Shown: positions 25,698 through 34,268, numbered from the stretch's first letter. The stretch: 64,000 nucleotides of DNA from an uncultured Propionimicrobium sp. (GCA_946221385.1 CAMIGX010000002.1:124001-188000), one strand, 5' to 3'. Program-made: numbers and translations. The notes: generated by a model from the sequence alone, not told the origin.

Positions 25698-26213
25698 ATG
25701 ACTGACGAGGCTCAGAATCTGTGGGCGGTCGACGTTGAATTTCAAGTCGACAGGTATATCGATCCTGAGGAATTCATGGAGCGCCAGGGCAAAGTGATGG
25801 ACCTGTCTGCCGTCGGAGTTTGGCAACGGGACGGATTGGGCGGTGGACTAGATCTGGCCGTTAAGCACGGCGAGGATCCCAGAGAAGCGCTTGACTACGC
25901 GATTGCGAGGGTCCGCGACGCCTTCGAGGGATACGAACTGGTTGTGACTGGCTTCTCGGTGACGACCTGGGAAAAGTTTGAAGAGAATTCCAGTAAGCCG
26001 TTGATCCCCGAATTAGTCAGTATTGCCGAGGCGGCGGAGTTAGCTGGAATTAGCCGTCAACGGGCCCACCAGCTGTACAAAGCCGGCAAAGATTTTCCGT
26101 CCATCGTCCAGGAAACCAAGCAAGGCCCCTTGGTCCTTAGATCCGCTGCTGAGTACTGGGCGAAGACCCGAAACAAGAAGAGCGGTCGGCCTAAGAAATC
26201 CGACTCAGACTGA
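25698..26213 (+). CDS. Helix-turn-helix protein, AlpA/excisionase-like C-terminus
   Basis: A 171-residue protein. The N-terminal 100 residues are an unrecognised alpha/beta domain. Residues about 110-160 carry a MerR/AlpA-like helix-turn-helix (SIAEAAELAGISRQRAHQLY) followed by a basic tail, KKSGRPKKSD, that could bind the minor groove. The upstream 160 bases are AT-rich with possible promoter elements. It may be an accessory regulator that came with the phage remnant, or a host gene; its 3' end overlaps the converging Pr6Pr gene by 9 bases. Confidence 0.7.
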   Translation: MTDEAQNLWAVDVEFQVDRYIDPEEFMERQGKVMDLSAVGVWQRDGLGGGLDLAVKHGEDPREALDYAIARVRDAFEGYELVVTGFSVTTWEKFEENSSKPLIPELVSIAEAAELAGISRQRAHQLYKAGKDFPSIVQETKQGPLVLRSAAEYWAKTRNKKSGRPKKSDSD

Positions 26214-26945
26214 GCGCTCTCGAATCAGATGCTCGGTACGCCGAGATCGGGCCCGATCGATGCCCCACAGCGCCGTCGCTAGGACGAAGTAGAGCACCAA
26301 GATCCCTGCCACGTAAGCCAAGACTGGGCCGTAACCGAGCTTGGGGACGTCCAAAATCGAGTATGGATACCAGTCCAGAAGTTCACCGCGAACCAGCGTC
26401 GTCACCAACCAGGCCAGCGGAATGACCGTCGACCAGGCGATCCGTCGCCAGACGACCCGTCCGATAGGGCCGAAGATCAGCCACAAAAGCGGGAAGACGA
26501 TCGGGGTGAAGATGTGCTGGATGGTGTCGTGGAAGCGCTTCAGCGGGCTCATCGGGTCGTCATTGCGCAGCAAGAAGTTGAACACGATGCCGGTCACCAT
26601 GATGCACACCAGCGCGCAAATGTTGAGCACGCGCAGCAGCTCGGAATTCGTCCGCGGCTTGATGGCGAGCCAGGCGGCGGCGATCACCACCAGCAGATTC
26701 GACATGAACGTGAAGTACATGAACTGGTTAAGCACGTTGGGCCAACCCGCCGGGAAGACGTGGCTGTAGCCAGCGCCGTCAGGGACCGTCGAGGGGCCGA
26801 TGATGCCGTTACGAATCGACAGACCCAGCGCGATCAACCCAAGCACCGCGACGACGGCGTAGCAAGCTCGCGCGAATGGTTCTTGACGAATCTGCGGCGC
26901 CTGGCTGACGGCGACCTCAGTGGTCACCTGCTCCGAACGGCTCAT
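26205..26945 (-). CDS. Pr6Pr family membrane protein
   Basis: A 246-residue membrane protein with six predicted helices, matching the Pr6Pr (FAR-17a/AIG1-like) family. Typical features are FMYFTFMSNLLVV at the second helix and the conserved His segment HDTIQHIFTPIVFPLLW, plus WYPYSILDV late in the protein. Eukaryotic relatives hydrolyse fatty-acid esters of hydroxy fatty acids with Thr and His residues; whether bacterial members do so is unknown. It appears monocistronic. Confidence 0.85.
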   Translation of the reverse strand: MSRSEQVTTEVAVSQAPQIRQEPFARACYAVVAVLGLIALGLSIRNGIIGPSTVPDGAGYSHVFPAGWPNVLNQFMYFTFMSNLLVVIAAAWLAIKPRTNSELLRVLNICALVCIMVTGIVFNFLLRNDDPMSPLKRFHDTIQHIFTPIVFPLLWLIFGPIGRVVWRRIAWSTVIPLAWLVTTLVRGELLDWYPYSILDVPKLGYGPVLAYVAGILVLYFVLATALWGIDRARSRRTEHLIRERSV

Positions 26946-26987
26946 TGGTTCTCCTATGTGCTGCCACTCGAATTCGATGACGCCTCA

Positions 26988-27194
26988 TTACAGGCGATCT
27001 GAGCGTACCCGGTTCACAAGCTCAAGTATCTCTTCGTCAGTCCGAGACACCGAAGACTGCTCCGTCTCCTCGAAGGGCGCAGGATCGGAGACCGGATGGA
27101 TAACCAGACCCTGTCGATCCATCTCCTCGAACCAACTCGCCCCGGTAGAAGCATCCATGGGGCCATGTTGGCGCAAGTTGTCCGAGCTATTCAT
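26988..27194 (-). CDS. Small acidic protein of unknown function
   Basis: A 68-residue predicted protein whose ATG lies two bases after the stop of the GreA-like gene, so co-transcription is likely. It is acidic, has no membrane segment, and ends with a possible helix (TDEEILELVNRVRSDRL). I do not recognise it. The tight spacing is the main support that it is real. Confidence 0.5.
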   Translation of the reverse strand: MNSSDNLRQHGPMDASTGASWFEEMDRQGLVIHPVSDPAPFEETEQSSVSRTDEEILELVNRVRSDRL

Positions 27195-27196
27195 GA

Positions 27197-27658
27197 TTAG
27201 GCGACGAAGTCGATGGTCTGAGTCTTGCCGTTCAGCTCGAAAGAGTCTCCGGCCTGCTTGCCCTCGATGGCTTCGTAGAGCGGGGCGTCGGTCGAGATGC
27301 CGGCGTAGGTATGGCCATCGACGGTGACCTCGTCAACGACGACGCCGACCACATAGCGATGCCCGTCAACGCTGACGATCGCGCCGGGACGGACCACGTC
27401 AGCAGGCGCGAAATCGAGCTCGCGAGCAGCCTGGTTTTCGGCCTGCTGACGCTCCTGCGATTCGTCGAGCAGCAACTGCATATCGCCGGCGACTTCGGCC
27501 TGATATTGCTGGTCACGATCGGTGGTCTCGGTGAATGGCGCCTCGACGACGTCCTGCAGCTCCTCGGCCTGATCGACGGTTCCGTCGTCGTCCATGCCCA
27601 GGTGACGAAGCACCGCCTTGCGGATCTTCTTCTTATCCTCAGCGGTCAATTCAGTCAT
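27197..27658 (-). CDS. GreA/GreB-like transcription elongation factor domain protein
   Basis: A 153-residue protein. The C-terminal half (about 88-153) matches the FKBP-like C-terminal domain of GreA/GreB: VRPGAIVSVDGHRYVVG, then GISTDAPLYEAIEGKQAGDSF. The N-terminal half is helical and acidic (DQQYQAEVAGDMQLLLDESQ) but lacks the canonical GreA coiled-coil tip, so it may bind RNA polymerase without stimulating cleavage. It probably forms a short operon with the small 68-residue protein gene. Confidence 0.75.
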   Translation of the reverse strand: MTELTAEDKKKIRKAVLRHLGMDDDGTVDQAEELQDVVEAPFTETTDRDQQYQAEVAGDMQLLLDESQERQQAENQAARELDFAPADVVRPGAIVSVDGHRYVVGVVVDEVTVDGHTYAGISTDAPLYEAIEGKQAGDSFELNGKTQTIDFVA

Positions 27659-27750
27659 GATAAATCCAATCGATTTCAGCTAGTTTTCCTCAGATTTCGT
27701 CAAATACTTGTCAAGTTTAGTTCGAGCAACGCATACTTGTCTTCATAGCT

Positions 27751-27777
27751 CCCCACCGTCCTCCGGGACTGGTGGGG
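27751..27777 (+). other. Strong GC-rich hairpin before the NYN gene
   Basis: CCCCACC-G-TCC and GGA-C-T-GGTGGGG pair around a TCCG loop, followed by CTTTTAG. It looks like an intrinsic terminator on the plus strand, yet no plus-strand gene ends upstream. It lies 18 bases before the likely NYN start, so it could be a leader attenuator or the remains of a lost gene. Confidence 0.6.
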
Positions 27778-27795
27778 CTTTTAGTTAGGACCCCC

Positions 27796-28455
27796 ATGGA
27801 CCCCCTCTCAGCCACCTTGGTGATCGACTACCAAAACGTGCACTTGACTGGTCATGGCATGTTCGCCCCTAACCACCCGCTACACGACTATTTGATCTCG
27901 CCTGGGCGGTATGCAGATGTCTTGATCAAGAGGAGAAATGGTCTTCAAAAATCTGGCCATCGCCCTGCGATTGCCCGACAAATCCTCGTATATAGAGGGC
28001 TTCCTTCGAACCAAGTCGACCCTGTTGCCTACTCCCGCAACCTAAGCCAGAAGGCCAACTGGGAAATCGACCGTCGCGTTAGCGTTACACAAAGACCCCT
28101 AAAGTACGTGTACGAAACCAATCATCATGGCGACCGTCTCACCGATTCCAACGGACTTTTCATTCCGCTGGACAAACCCAGAGAGAAAGGTGTCGACGTC
28201 CTTTGCGCCCTAGCGGTTGTTCGCGAAGCACGATTAACGGATCTAGTGATCTTGTGCTCCCAAGATACCGATTTGGCTCCCGCTCTCGAAGAGGCCTACA
28301 GGATGAAGCGCGCGAAGATCGAGACAGCCTCATGGCACGATTCGCACGATCCGCGCGCCGCTCGAGAGATAGGCACCGGGGACATCAAGCTGTGGAACAC
28401 TCGGCTTAGAGAGGAGGATTTCTTCAACAGCACCGATTCAACCGACTACTCATAG
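27796..28455 (+). CDS. NYN domain (PIN-like) nuclease
   Basis: A 219-residue protein of the NYN/LabA-like branch of the PIN fold, predicted metal-dependent RNases. The acidic residues appear as VIDYQNVH (residues 8-15), KGVDV and SQDTDLAPA. The ATG at 27796 is chosen; the open frame extends eight codons upstream into the hairpin, with no convincing ribosome-binding site. It is ten bases upstream of deoA and probably shares its transcript. The target RNA is unknown. Confidence 0.82.
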   Translation: MDPLSATLVIDYQNVHLTGHGMFAPNHPLHDYLISPGRYADVLIKRRNGLQKSGHRPAIARQILVYRGLPSNQVDPVAYSRNLSQKANWEIDRRVSVTQRPLKYVYETNHHGDRLTDSNGLFIPLDKPREKGVDVLCALAVVREARLTDLVILCSQDTDLAPALEEAYRMKRAKIETASWHDSHDPRAAREIGTGDIKLWNTRLREEDFFNSTDSTDYS

Positions 28456-28465
28456 GGCGAAAGCA

Positions 28466-29746
28466 ATGGCTGAAGCTTTTGACGTCATCGACGTGATCCG
28501 CACTAAACGCGCTGGCCAGCGGCTGGACGACGTCCAAATCGATTGGGTGATCGACGCCTACACCCGCGGAGTCGTCGCCGACGAACAGATGTCTGCCCTA
28601 GCCATGGCGATTTTCTTAAACGGCATGGAGCGCCCCGAGATCGCGCGCTGGACGCAGGCGATGATCAATTCCGGCGAGCGGATGAATTTCGCCGCGCTCG
28701 GGGCGACGGTCGACAAGCACTCCACCGGGGGCGTTGGCGACAAGATCACGCTGCCATTAGCTCCCCTGGTGGCAGCGTTTGGCGTCAAAGTGCCGCAGCT
28801 TTCTGGGCGCGGCCTGGGTCACACTGGCGGCACCCTAGACAAGCTCGAATCGATTCCCGGCTGGCGGGCATCGCTGACGAATGCTGAACTGCTCGATCAA
28901 CTGCGCGACGTCGGTGCCGTAGTGTGCACGGCTGGCGGCGACCTCGCGCCCGCCGACAAAAAGCTTTATGCGCTACGCGACGCGACCGGCACCGTCGAAA
29001 GCATCCCCTTGATCGCGTCCTCGATCATGAGCAAGAAGATCGCCGAGGGCACCGACGCGCTGGTGTTGGACGTCAAGACCGGCGCGGGCGCTTTCATGAC
29101 TGACGAATCCGACGCCCGCGAACTGGCCCGCACCATGGTCGATCTGGGCAATGACGCGGGCGTCAAGACCGTCGCGCTGCTGACAGATATGTCGACCCCA
29201 CTAGGCATGATGGTCGGCAATGCGCTGGAAGTTCAGGAGGCCGTCGAAGTCCTGGCTGGCGGCGGCCCGGGTGACGTCGTCGAGCTGACGGTCGCCCTCG
29301 CGCGCGAAATGCTGGCCCTTGCTGGGCAGCCGGACGCGGACGTCGAAGCCGCGCTCGCAGATGGTCGGGCGATGGATGTTTGGCGCCGCATGATCGCTGC
29401 GCAAGGTGGCGATCCGGACGCGACGCTGCCGATGGCTCGCGAGTTCGTCGATATCGCTTCGGATTCCAATGGTTTCATCAGTGAAATCGACGCAATGGGG
29501 GTCGCCGTCGCGGCCTGGCGCCTGGGCGCTGGTCGGGCACGCAAGGAGGACCCGATCGATCACGCGGTCGGCGTTCAACTGTTGGCCAAGGTCGGCGATC
29601 AAGTCGGGGCCGGACAGCCGATCATGCGGCTCTATTTCAATGACGCAGACCGCCTGCCGCGAGCATTGGAAGCCCTCGACGGTTCAGTCACGATCGCGGC
29701 GGAAGCTCCCGAACGTCGTCCGCTGGTGATCGACAAGATCCGGTAG
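28466..29746 (+). CDS. deoA: Thymidine/pyrimidine-nucleoside phosphorylase
   Basis: It cleaves thymidine (and perhaps uridine) with phosphate to the base and deoxyribose 1-phosphate in nucleoside salvage. The 426 residues carry the family signature SGRGLGHTGGTLDKLE (near 110-125), the phosphate-binding KHSTGGVGDK (near 82-91) and the SSIMSKKIAEGTDALVLDVK block. Length and motifs are those of an active class II nucleoside phosphorylase. A weak purine-rich ribosome-binding site precedes the ATG, and the gene follows the NYN gene closely. Confidence 0.95.
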   Translation: MAEAFDVIDVIRTKRAGQRLDDVQIDWVIDAYTRGVVADEQMSALAMAIFLNGMERPEIARWTQAMINSGERMNFAALGATVDKHSTGGVGDKITLPLAPLVAAFGVKVPQLSGRGLGHTGGTLDKLESIPGWRASLTNAELLDQLRDVGAVVCTAGGDLAPADKKLYALRDATGTVESIPLIASSIMSKKIAEGTDALVLDVKTGAGAFMTDESDARELARTMVDLGNDAGVKTVALLTDMSTPLGMMVGNALEVQEAVEVLAGGGPGDVVELTVALAREMLALAGQPDADVEAALADGRAMDVWRRMIAAQGGDPDATLPMAREFVDIASDSNGFISEIDAMGVAVAAWRLGAGRARKEDPIDHAVGVQLLAKVGDQVGAGQPIMRLYFNDADRLPRALEALDGSVTIAAEAPERRPLVIDKIR

Positions 29747-29827
29747 CTGCCCCGTCGCGACGAGCAAAAATGGCCCTAAGCGATGGGTCTCGATAGAGCC
29801 GATACCAATTGTTAGTATGATTTGTGC

Positions 29828-30058
29828 ATGGCGAAGAACACATCAGTGGTGTTGGGAGATCACTTCGACGAAATGATATCCACCCAACTCGAGTCCGGGC
29901 GATACGCGTCAGCGAGCGAAGTGATCCGCGCCGCCTTGCGACTGTTCGAAGAGCAAGAACAGCGGATAGCAGTTCTTCGAAAAGAGCTCGAGGCTGGTTT
30001 AGTCAGCGGCTTCACTGAGTTCGATCCAGATGCTTTTCTTGCTGAAATGCCCGACTAA
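29828..30058 (+). CDS. parD: ParD-like antitoxin
   Basis: A 76-residue antitoxin of the ParD/CC2985 type. The N-terminal ribbon-helix-helix (NTSVVLGDHFDEMISTQLES, then YASASEVIRAALRLFEEQE) binds DNA, and the acidic C-terminus (FTEFDPDAFLAEMPD) should wrap around ParE. The ATG at 29828 fits the family start better than an upstream ATG two codons earlier. Its TAA overlaps the ATG of parE (TAATG). The AT-rich region just upstream, TTGTTAGTATGAT, is the likely autoregulated promoter. Confidence 0.9.
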   Translation: MAKNTSVVLGDHFDEMISTQLESGRYASASEVIRAALRLFEEQEQRIAVLRKELEAGLVSGFTEFDPDAFLAEMPD

Positions 30059-30363
30059 TGCAGTATCTAATTTCTGTGCAATATCTAATTTCTGCACGGG
30101 CTCTGGCAGACCTTGAAGGAATTCGGGAATATTCCACAACTACTTGGGGCAATGCTCAAGCGAAAAAATACATTGGCGGGCTCCTCGATCAACTGCGCCG
30201 AATCACCAAACATCCTGATATTGGACATCCGCTCGACCATGTACTTCCTGGGATCCGCATGGTTACCTACCAATCCCACGGCATCTATTACCGGAGTGGC
30301 GAAGGCACCATAGAAGTTGTGCGAATTCTGCACGGCAGAATGAATCCGCCCCTGAATCTTTAA
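30058..30363 (+). CDS. parE: ParE-like toxin
   Basis: A 101-residue RelE/ParE-superfamily toxin. Core features are ARALADLEGIREYSTTTWG, an AKKYIGGLLDQL helix and the C-terminal strands EVVRILHGRMNP. ParE toxins poison gyrase, but RelE-like ribosome-dependent cleavage cannot be excluded from sequence. It is translationally coupled to parD. The first codons contain an 18-bp tandem duplication giving QYLISVQYLIS, so a GTG at 30076 may be the ancestral start. Confidence 0.9.
   Translation: MQYLISVQYLISARALADLEGIREYSTTTWGNAQAKKYIGGLLDQLRRITKHPDIGHPLDHVLPGIRMVTYQSHGIYYRSGEGTIEVVRILHGRMNPPLNL
30061..30096 (+). repeat. 18-bp tandem duplication at the parE start
   Basis: Two adjacent 18-bp units (30061-30078 and 30079-30096), each with core ATCTAATTTCTG, differ at only three positions. 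They repeat the first six coded residues of ParE. Confidence 0.8.
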
Positions 30364-30398
30364 GCCCGAAATCTTCAAGCCCGAAATCTTCAAGCCCG
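30354..30398 (+). repeat. Three 15-bp tandem repeats across the parE stop
   Basis: Units AATCTTCAAGCCCGA-like at 30354, 30369 and 30384; the last two are identical. They contain the parE stop codon and extend into the end of the converging HIT gene. Confidence 0.8.
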
Positions 30399-30830
30399 AA
30401 CAACTGACTCCGGCACGTGTGCGCCGTGACCGTCAGCAATGAGCTGGGCGCGCACCTTTTCAGTCGCCGCGCGCAGCTCTTCAGGGTCGACATCTTGACG
30501 CACGTTAGCGAACGTCAATTCTTTTTCACCCCAGGCTGGAATGACGTGCACGTGCAGATGCGGCACCTCAAAACCAGCGATGATCAACGCGGCTCGCGGC
30601 GCCTCAAAAGCCTTTTCCTGAGCACGGCCGATCTTCGCTGCGACGCTCATCAGATGCGCCAGCAGCTCGTCGTCGGCGTCAGTGAATTTGCTGATCTCAT
30701 CGCGCGGCACGACCAGCAGGTGGCCATCGCTGATCGGATTGATCGACGCGAACGCGACGCATTTGTCGTCTGACCAGGCAAAATTCCCTGGAATTTCACC
30801 GGCGATGATCTTGCTGAAAATTGTGGCCAT
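30390..30830 (-). CDS. HIT family nucleotide-binding protein
   Basis: A 146-residue histidine-triad protein with the active-site motif HLHVHVIP (near residues 92-99) and N-terminal FSKIIAGEIPGNFAWSDD, typical of the Hint/Fhit-like branch that hydrolyses purine nucleoside phosphoramidates or dinucleotides. Cytoplasmic. Its 3' end runs into the tandem repeat at the end of parE, so the last few residues may have been remodelled by repeat expansion. Confidence 0.93.
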   Translation of the reverse strand: MATIFSKIIAGEIPGNFAWSDDKCVAFASINPISDGHLLVVPRDEISKFTDADDELLAHLMSVAAKIGRAQEKAFEAPRAALIIAGFEVPHLHVHVIPAWGEKELTFANVRQDVDPEELRAATEKVRAQLIADGHGAHVPESVVRA

Positions 30831-30977
30831 GGCTCAACCTTAGATGCTGTCGCAGACATTTTCCTGCGGTCCGCGTCGAGATCGACGACGCCGGCCACCG
30901 CACCGGTGCCACCGTCGAGTAGTCGTCGAACCAACCGACCGCCGCTGACCCGCAAGCGTCACTCTTAATCGACCAGG

Positions 30978-32786
30978 TCAGCTCATCGAGCGGGCGAGAT
31001 TAGCCCAATCAAGGACCAATTTATGATCGTGCTTTTCAACCACGATCTTGCGTGGATTGCGTCCGGCAGTCACGGCTGGGGTGGCGTAGCGACCATATTG
31101 ACTCGTCCGCTTTTTGCCGTCGACGATGAAGTCACCGCGCCAGGTGAGCGAATATTCTGCAAATGGAGCAGTCAATTCGAGAGTCTGCTGCCTAAAACGC
31201 AGATTAAAGCTGCGTAATCGTTGCGCGAATGCACCTAGGGAACCGAATTCCTCATCATCACCAAGGAGCACGCAATAGCCGGTCATTTTGCCGCGCTGAA
31301 TGATTTCAGTTTCGCTGACTTGCTCTAGTAATCCGGTCGCGATAATGCCGACGTATCCGTCGTCGGAACGACCAGCGACCCAATGCGGACCGATGCGAGT
31401 TTGCGCGAATTTCACGAATGGGAAATGAAAATGCACAAAATCTTGCCGAGCTGATTCGTTGAGACCGCGTCGACGATGCAAATTGTGGATCGCCAGTAGC
31501 AGATTGCCGTCCTGGGCGATATCTGGATTGACGCCATTTCCGACCCAATAGGACGGCGTCGAGCCAGCTCCGATATTGTGCAGCGCGCCGGTTCCCGGAT
31601 GCGTGCCGAAGACCTCGACGTCGCCGTGCAGCCGAGCGTGCCAAAGGTGCTGCTGATCGCCGAATTCGCCGGCGTGATAGCGCTGGACACTGCTCAGTTG
31701 ATATTGCGGCGTGCGGAACGTCTGGACATTGCCACGTTGCAAAGCCCGACCCATACTGACCGCTTGAACTACCTCGGCAAAGACAGGTAATGCCTTGTCA
31801 GGTAGGTTTTTATAGGGTTTGAGGACGGCCAACTCAGGATGATTGGTCAAGCTCAGGTTGCTCGCCATAGTCCGAGATAGCCGAATCGACTGCGGATCGG
31901 TAAAGGAACGCATCGACCAATGGAATCGAGCCCGCTCCAGCGGTTCGGAACGCGGAGAATCAGGATGCGAGACCAAGGCTCTTTCAACTTCTTCGATGTC
32001 CAAACCTTGAGAGATCTCGATCCGCCGATGACAGTCGTCTAGGCCGATAGCTTTGATCGCCGGCGGCACTCGATAACGCATCCGGCTAGCGAAAATCACG
32101 CACAAATTGTCAGCTGACATTTCATGGGTCGAATTACGATCGAATGCGCTATTTAGTACGCAGGTCATTGTCGCTTTGGCGGGACACTTCTGAATGTCTT
32201 CACCACCGCGGGCTGCAGCCGTCATTAATTTGCCGTCAAACGAGTGCAGACCAGCATCCAGCAAGATGAGGTCCAGGATGATGCTGGCTTTGGTGATCAA
32301 TTTTTCGTCTTCAGCGTGATCGATCAACAGCGAAAGCGCGCAGATGTCATCAGCCAGGTGCTCGGGGGAAAGCCACTCACTGAAGCCGAAACGAAAACGG
32401 TCGGCGAGCCAAACATTCAATCGCTCTTCGCCATTTTGACGGTGCCGACGACCACTTCGACCGTCGTTCAAGAAGGTTTTCCCAGGAAAAAGCTGGCCAG
32501 CCAAATATTCCGCGACCGAAAAGCACAACAGATTGCTCTCGTCCCAGTACACCATGGCGTCTTCGCCGGGCTCGGCAGCCGAATAACGAAAGTGTGTGAT
32601 CGCTTGACGAGCTCGCTCAAACAATGGTGCGGGCAAGTGCGCAGTGAACAAGATCCGCAGCAACAGCAGTATCCGTCGATCCGCAGTGTCGATACGGGCG
32701 TTGACGGCGTCGATCAACCTGTTGGTCAGCGCTTCGTCCAAACCGGCTTCGCCAAATTTTGGCGGCGACGAGATCCCGGCGGACAT
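30978..32786 (-). CDS. Large protein of unknown function, possible alpha/alpha-toroid
   Basis: A 602-residue protein without signal peptide or membrane helices. The first 400 residues are helical, with a block of the form YWDESNLLCFSVAEYLAGQL near residue 80 that I recall from uncharacterised actinobacterial proteins with an alpha/alpha-barrel pattern. The last 200 residues are beta-rich (WHARLHGDVEVFGTHPGTGA, then SYWVGNGVNPDIAQDGNLLL). That two-part layout resembles polysaccharide-active enzymes such as heparinase-like lyases or glycoside hydrolases, but I see no certain catalytic motif. Function unknown; single gene divergent from the two-component system. Confidence 0.7.
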   Translation of the reverse strand: MSAGISSPPKFGEAGLDEALTNRLIDAVNARIDTADRRILLLLRILFTAHLPAPLFERARQAITHFRYSAAEPGEDAMVYWDESNLLCFSVAEYLAGQLFPGKTFLNDGRSGRRHRQNGEERLNVWLADRFRFGFSEWLSPEHLADDICALSLLIDHAEDEKLITKASIILDLILLDAGLHSFDGKLMTAAARGGEDIQKCPAKATMTCVLNSAFDRNSTHEMSADNLCVIFASRMRYRVPPAIKAIGLDDCHRRIEISQGLDIEEVERALVSHPDSPRSEPLERARFHWSMRSFTDPQSIRLSRTMASNLSLTNHPELAVLKPYKNLPDKALPVFAEVVQAVSMGRALQRGNVQTFRTPQYQLSSVQRYHAGEFGDQQHLWHARLHGDVEVFGTHPGTGALHNIGAGSTPSYWVGNGVNPDIAQDGNLLLAIHNLHRRRGLNESARQDFVHFHFPFVKFAQTRIGPHWVAGRSDDGYVGIIATGLLEQVSETEIIQRGKMTGYCVLLGDDEEFGSLGAFAQRLRSFNLRFRQQTLELTAPFAEYSLTWRGDFIVDGKKRTSQYGRYATPAVTAGRNPRKIVVEKHDHKLVLDWANLARSMS

Positions 32787-32865
32787 AATGGCTGACCTCC
32801 CTATCTAGCGCTGAAATGTTGCTCGGGTTGCCAACGAAACAAGGCTATCCCCGGTGCCCCATACA

Positions 32866-32879
32866 GGTGCTTTCGCACC
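32866..32879. other. Small hairpin in divergent promoter region
   Basis: GGTGC, TTTC loop, GCACC within the 227-base gap between the 602-residue gene and the histidine kinase gene. No known riboswitch pattern is recognised. Confidence 0.3.
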
Positions 32880-33013
32880 CCTTGGGCTGTGCCTGCTTGG
32901 ACGTCCGCCACGGTGGGCAGACACGACACAGTTATCCCTATAGTCTCCCATCGCATTAGCCGTTGGGCGCACCGACCCGAAATGACGCTGAAATTGGCAA
33001 CTAGGATGCAACC

Positions 33014-34234
33014 GTGTCCAGTTCCTACCAAACCAAAGACGGTCGCCCAGTTCGGCTGCGCAAACCGCCCGCCAATGACGTGTGGCTAGCAGTGGTTTTG
33101 ACGTTCATGACCGCTTTTTGGGGGGACCTTTGGGCGCACGGCTCGAATGCGCCGCGATATTTGCTGTCGATCATCACTTCCATCGCCATCACGATGCCCT
33201 TGGCGCTGCGACGGGTAAATCCGTTCTTGACTTGGGCGCTGACCATGACGGCTGCCGCCGTACAGATGATCTTTTTGCCGCTGCCGACCTGGTCGTGGGT
33301 CGCGGTCTGCGTCGTGACCTATGTAGTCGCCCGGCAGCTGCCGCTGCGTACGTCGGTCGCGTTGGTGACCGTCACCGGTGTTGGTGCTCTATTGGCTCCG
33401 CTGCGCTGGTCAATGGTGGACCCAAATTTCTCCTGGCGCGATGACTTCTTGACCGTCACCTTGCCCCTGGTCTTGCTGTGCGGCACTTGGATTTTCCTGC
33501 CGTTTTTGATGGGGCGACGAGATCAAGAAGCCGCCCAAGCCGAACGTGAACGGACCGAGAATGTGCGCCAGCGTTATGAAGCGCAGCTGGCGCAACGCGA
33601 AGAGGCGACCCAAGCCAGCGAAGCCAGAATTCGCAATGAAATCGCTCGGGAACTTCATGACGTGGTTGCCCACTCGTTGTCGGTCATGATCGTGCAAGCC
33701 GAAGGCGGCAAAGCGCTCGCGCGTAAGGATCCGCAGAAAGCTGTCGACGTCCTAGACACCATTTCTGAGACCGGACGCAGCGCCTTGAGCCAGATGCGTC
33801 GCATCGTGGGGGTACTTCGCGGCGGACCCGAAGAAACGGCGGTTTACCATCCCAGTCCAGACCTGTCTGATCTGCCCAACTTGGTCACGTCGGCGGGGCA
33901 GAACGTCACCTTTGAGACCGTCGGCGAGCCTCGCGAAGTTAGCGAAACTGTCGGCTTGACGGTGTATCGCATCATTCAAGAGGCGCTGACCAATGTGCTC
34001 AAGCACGCAGGCGGCCAGGCCCACGCGCACGTACGGGTCACCTACCTGCCCGACGAGCTGCTCGTCGAAATCCAAGACGACGGCGGCGCCCCGGGCGCGG
34101 CGCTGCCCGCCGAGGTGGAGGGCCCGGGCTACGGCGTCAAAGGCATGCGCGAACGCGTTGGAGCCATGGGTGGCACGATTCGCATCGGCGCGAATGCGCA
34201 AGGTTGGCTGGTCAGCGCTGCAATTCCGACCTGA
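33014..34234 (+). CDS. Sensor histidine kinase (NarL-type, HisKA_3)
   Basis: A 406-residue membrane kinase. About five hydrophobic segments occupy residues 22-165, then a coiled coil (QEAAQAERERTENVRQRYEA), then the HisKA_3 domain with the phosphorylated His in ELHDVVAHS (near residue 214). The ATPase has the N-box YRIIQEALTNVLKHA and glycine box GYGVKGMRERV. The membrane part has no large extracellular domain, as in DesK/LiaS-type sensors of envelope stress. The GTG start lies in the expected position. The response regulator gene follows after 34 bases. Confidence 0.95.
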   Translation: MSSSYQTKDGRPVRLRKPPANDVWLAVVLTFMTAFWGDLWAHGSNAPRYLLSIITSIAITMPLALRRVNPFLTWALTMTAAAVQMIFLPLPTWSWVAVCVVTYVVARQLPLRTSVALVTVTGVGALLAPLRWSMVDPNFSWRDDFLTVTLPLVLLCGTWIFLPFLMGRRDQEAAQAERERTENVRQRYEAQLAQREEATQASEARIRNEIARELHDVVAHSLSVMIVQAEGGKALARKDPQKAVDVLDTISETGRSALSQMRRIVGVLRGGPEETAVYHPSPDLSDLPNLVTSAGQNVTFETVGEPREVSETVGLTVYRIIQEALTNVLKHAGGQAHAHVRVTYLPDELLVEIQDDGGAPGAALPAEVEGPGYGVKGMRERVGAMGGTIRIGANAQGWLVSAAIPT

Positions 34235-34268
34235 TCACCCTTAGACTTCGCTTGAGCTGGAGGTTTTC

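Larger units (their letters stand above)
23540..26213. mobile_element. Prophage remnant next to tRNA-Ala
   Basis: Between tRNA-Ala and the Pr6Pr gene lie a head-morphogenesis gene without its 5' end, a scaffold-like gene, a HicB-like gene and an HTH gene. There is no integrase, terminase, portal or major capsid gene, so this is a decayed fragment. The tRNA 3' end is a plausible old attachment site, but I see no second copy of it in the window. The right boundary is uncertain. Confidence 0.6.

Noticed and set aside
30978..32786. Assignment of the 602-residue protein as heparinase
   Set aside because: The two-part layout is suggestive but no catalytic Tyr/His motif can be placed with confidence.
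32820..32900. Riboswitch in the divergent region before the histidine kinase
   Set aside because: One small hairpin only; no known riboswitch consensus fits.
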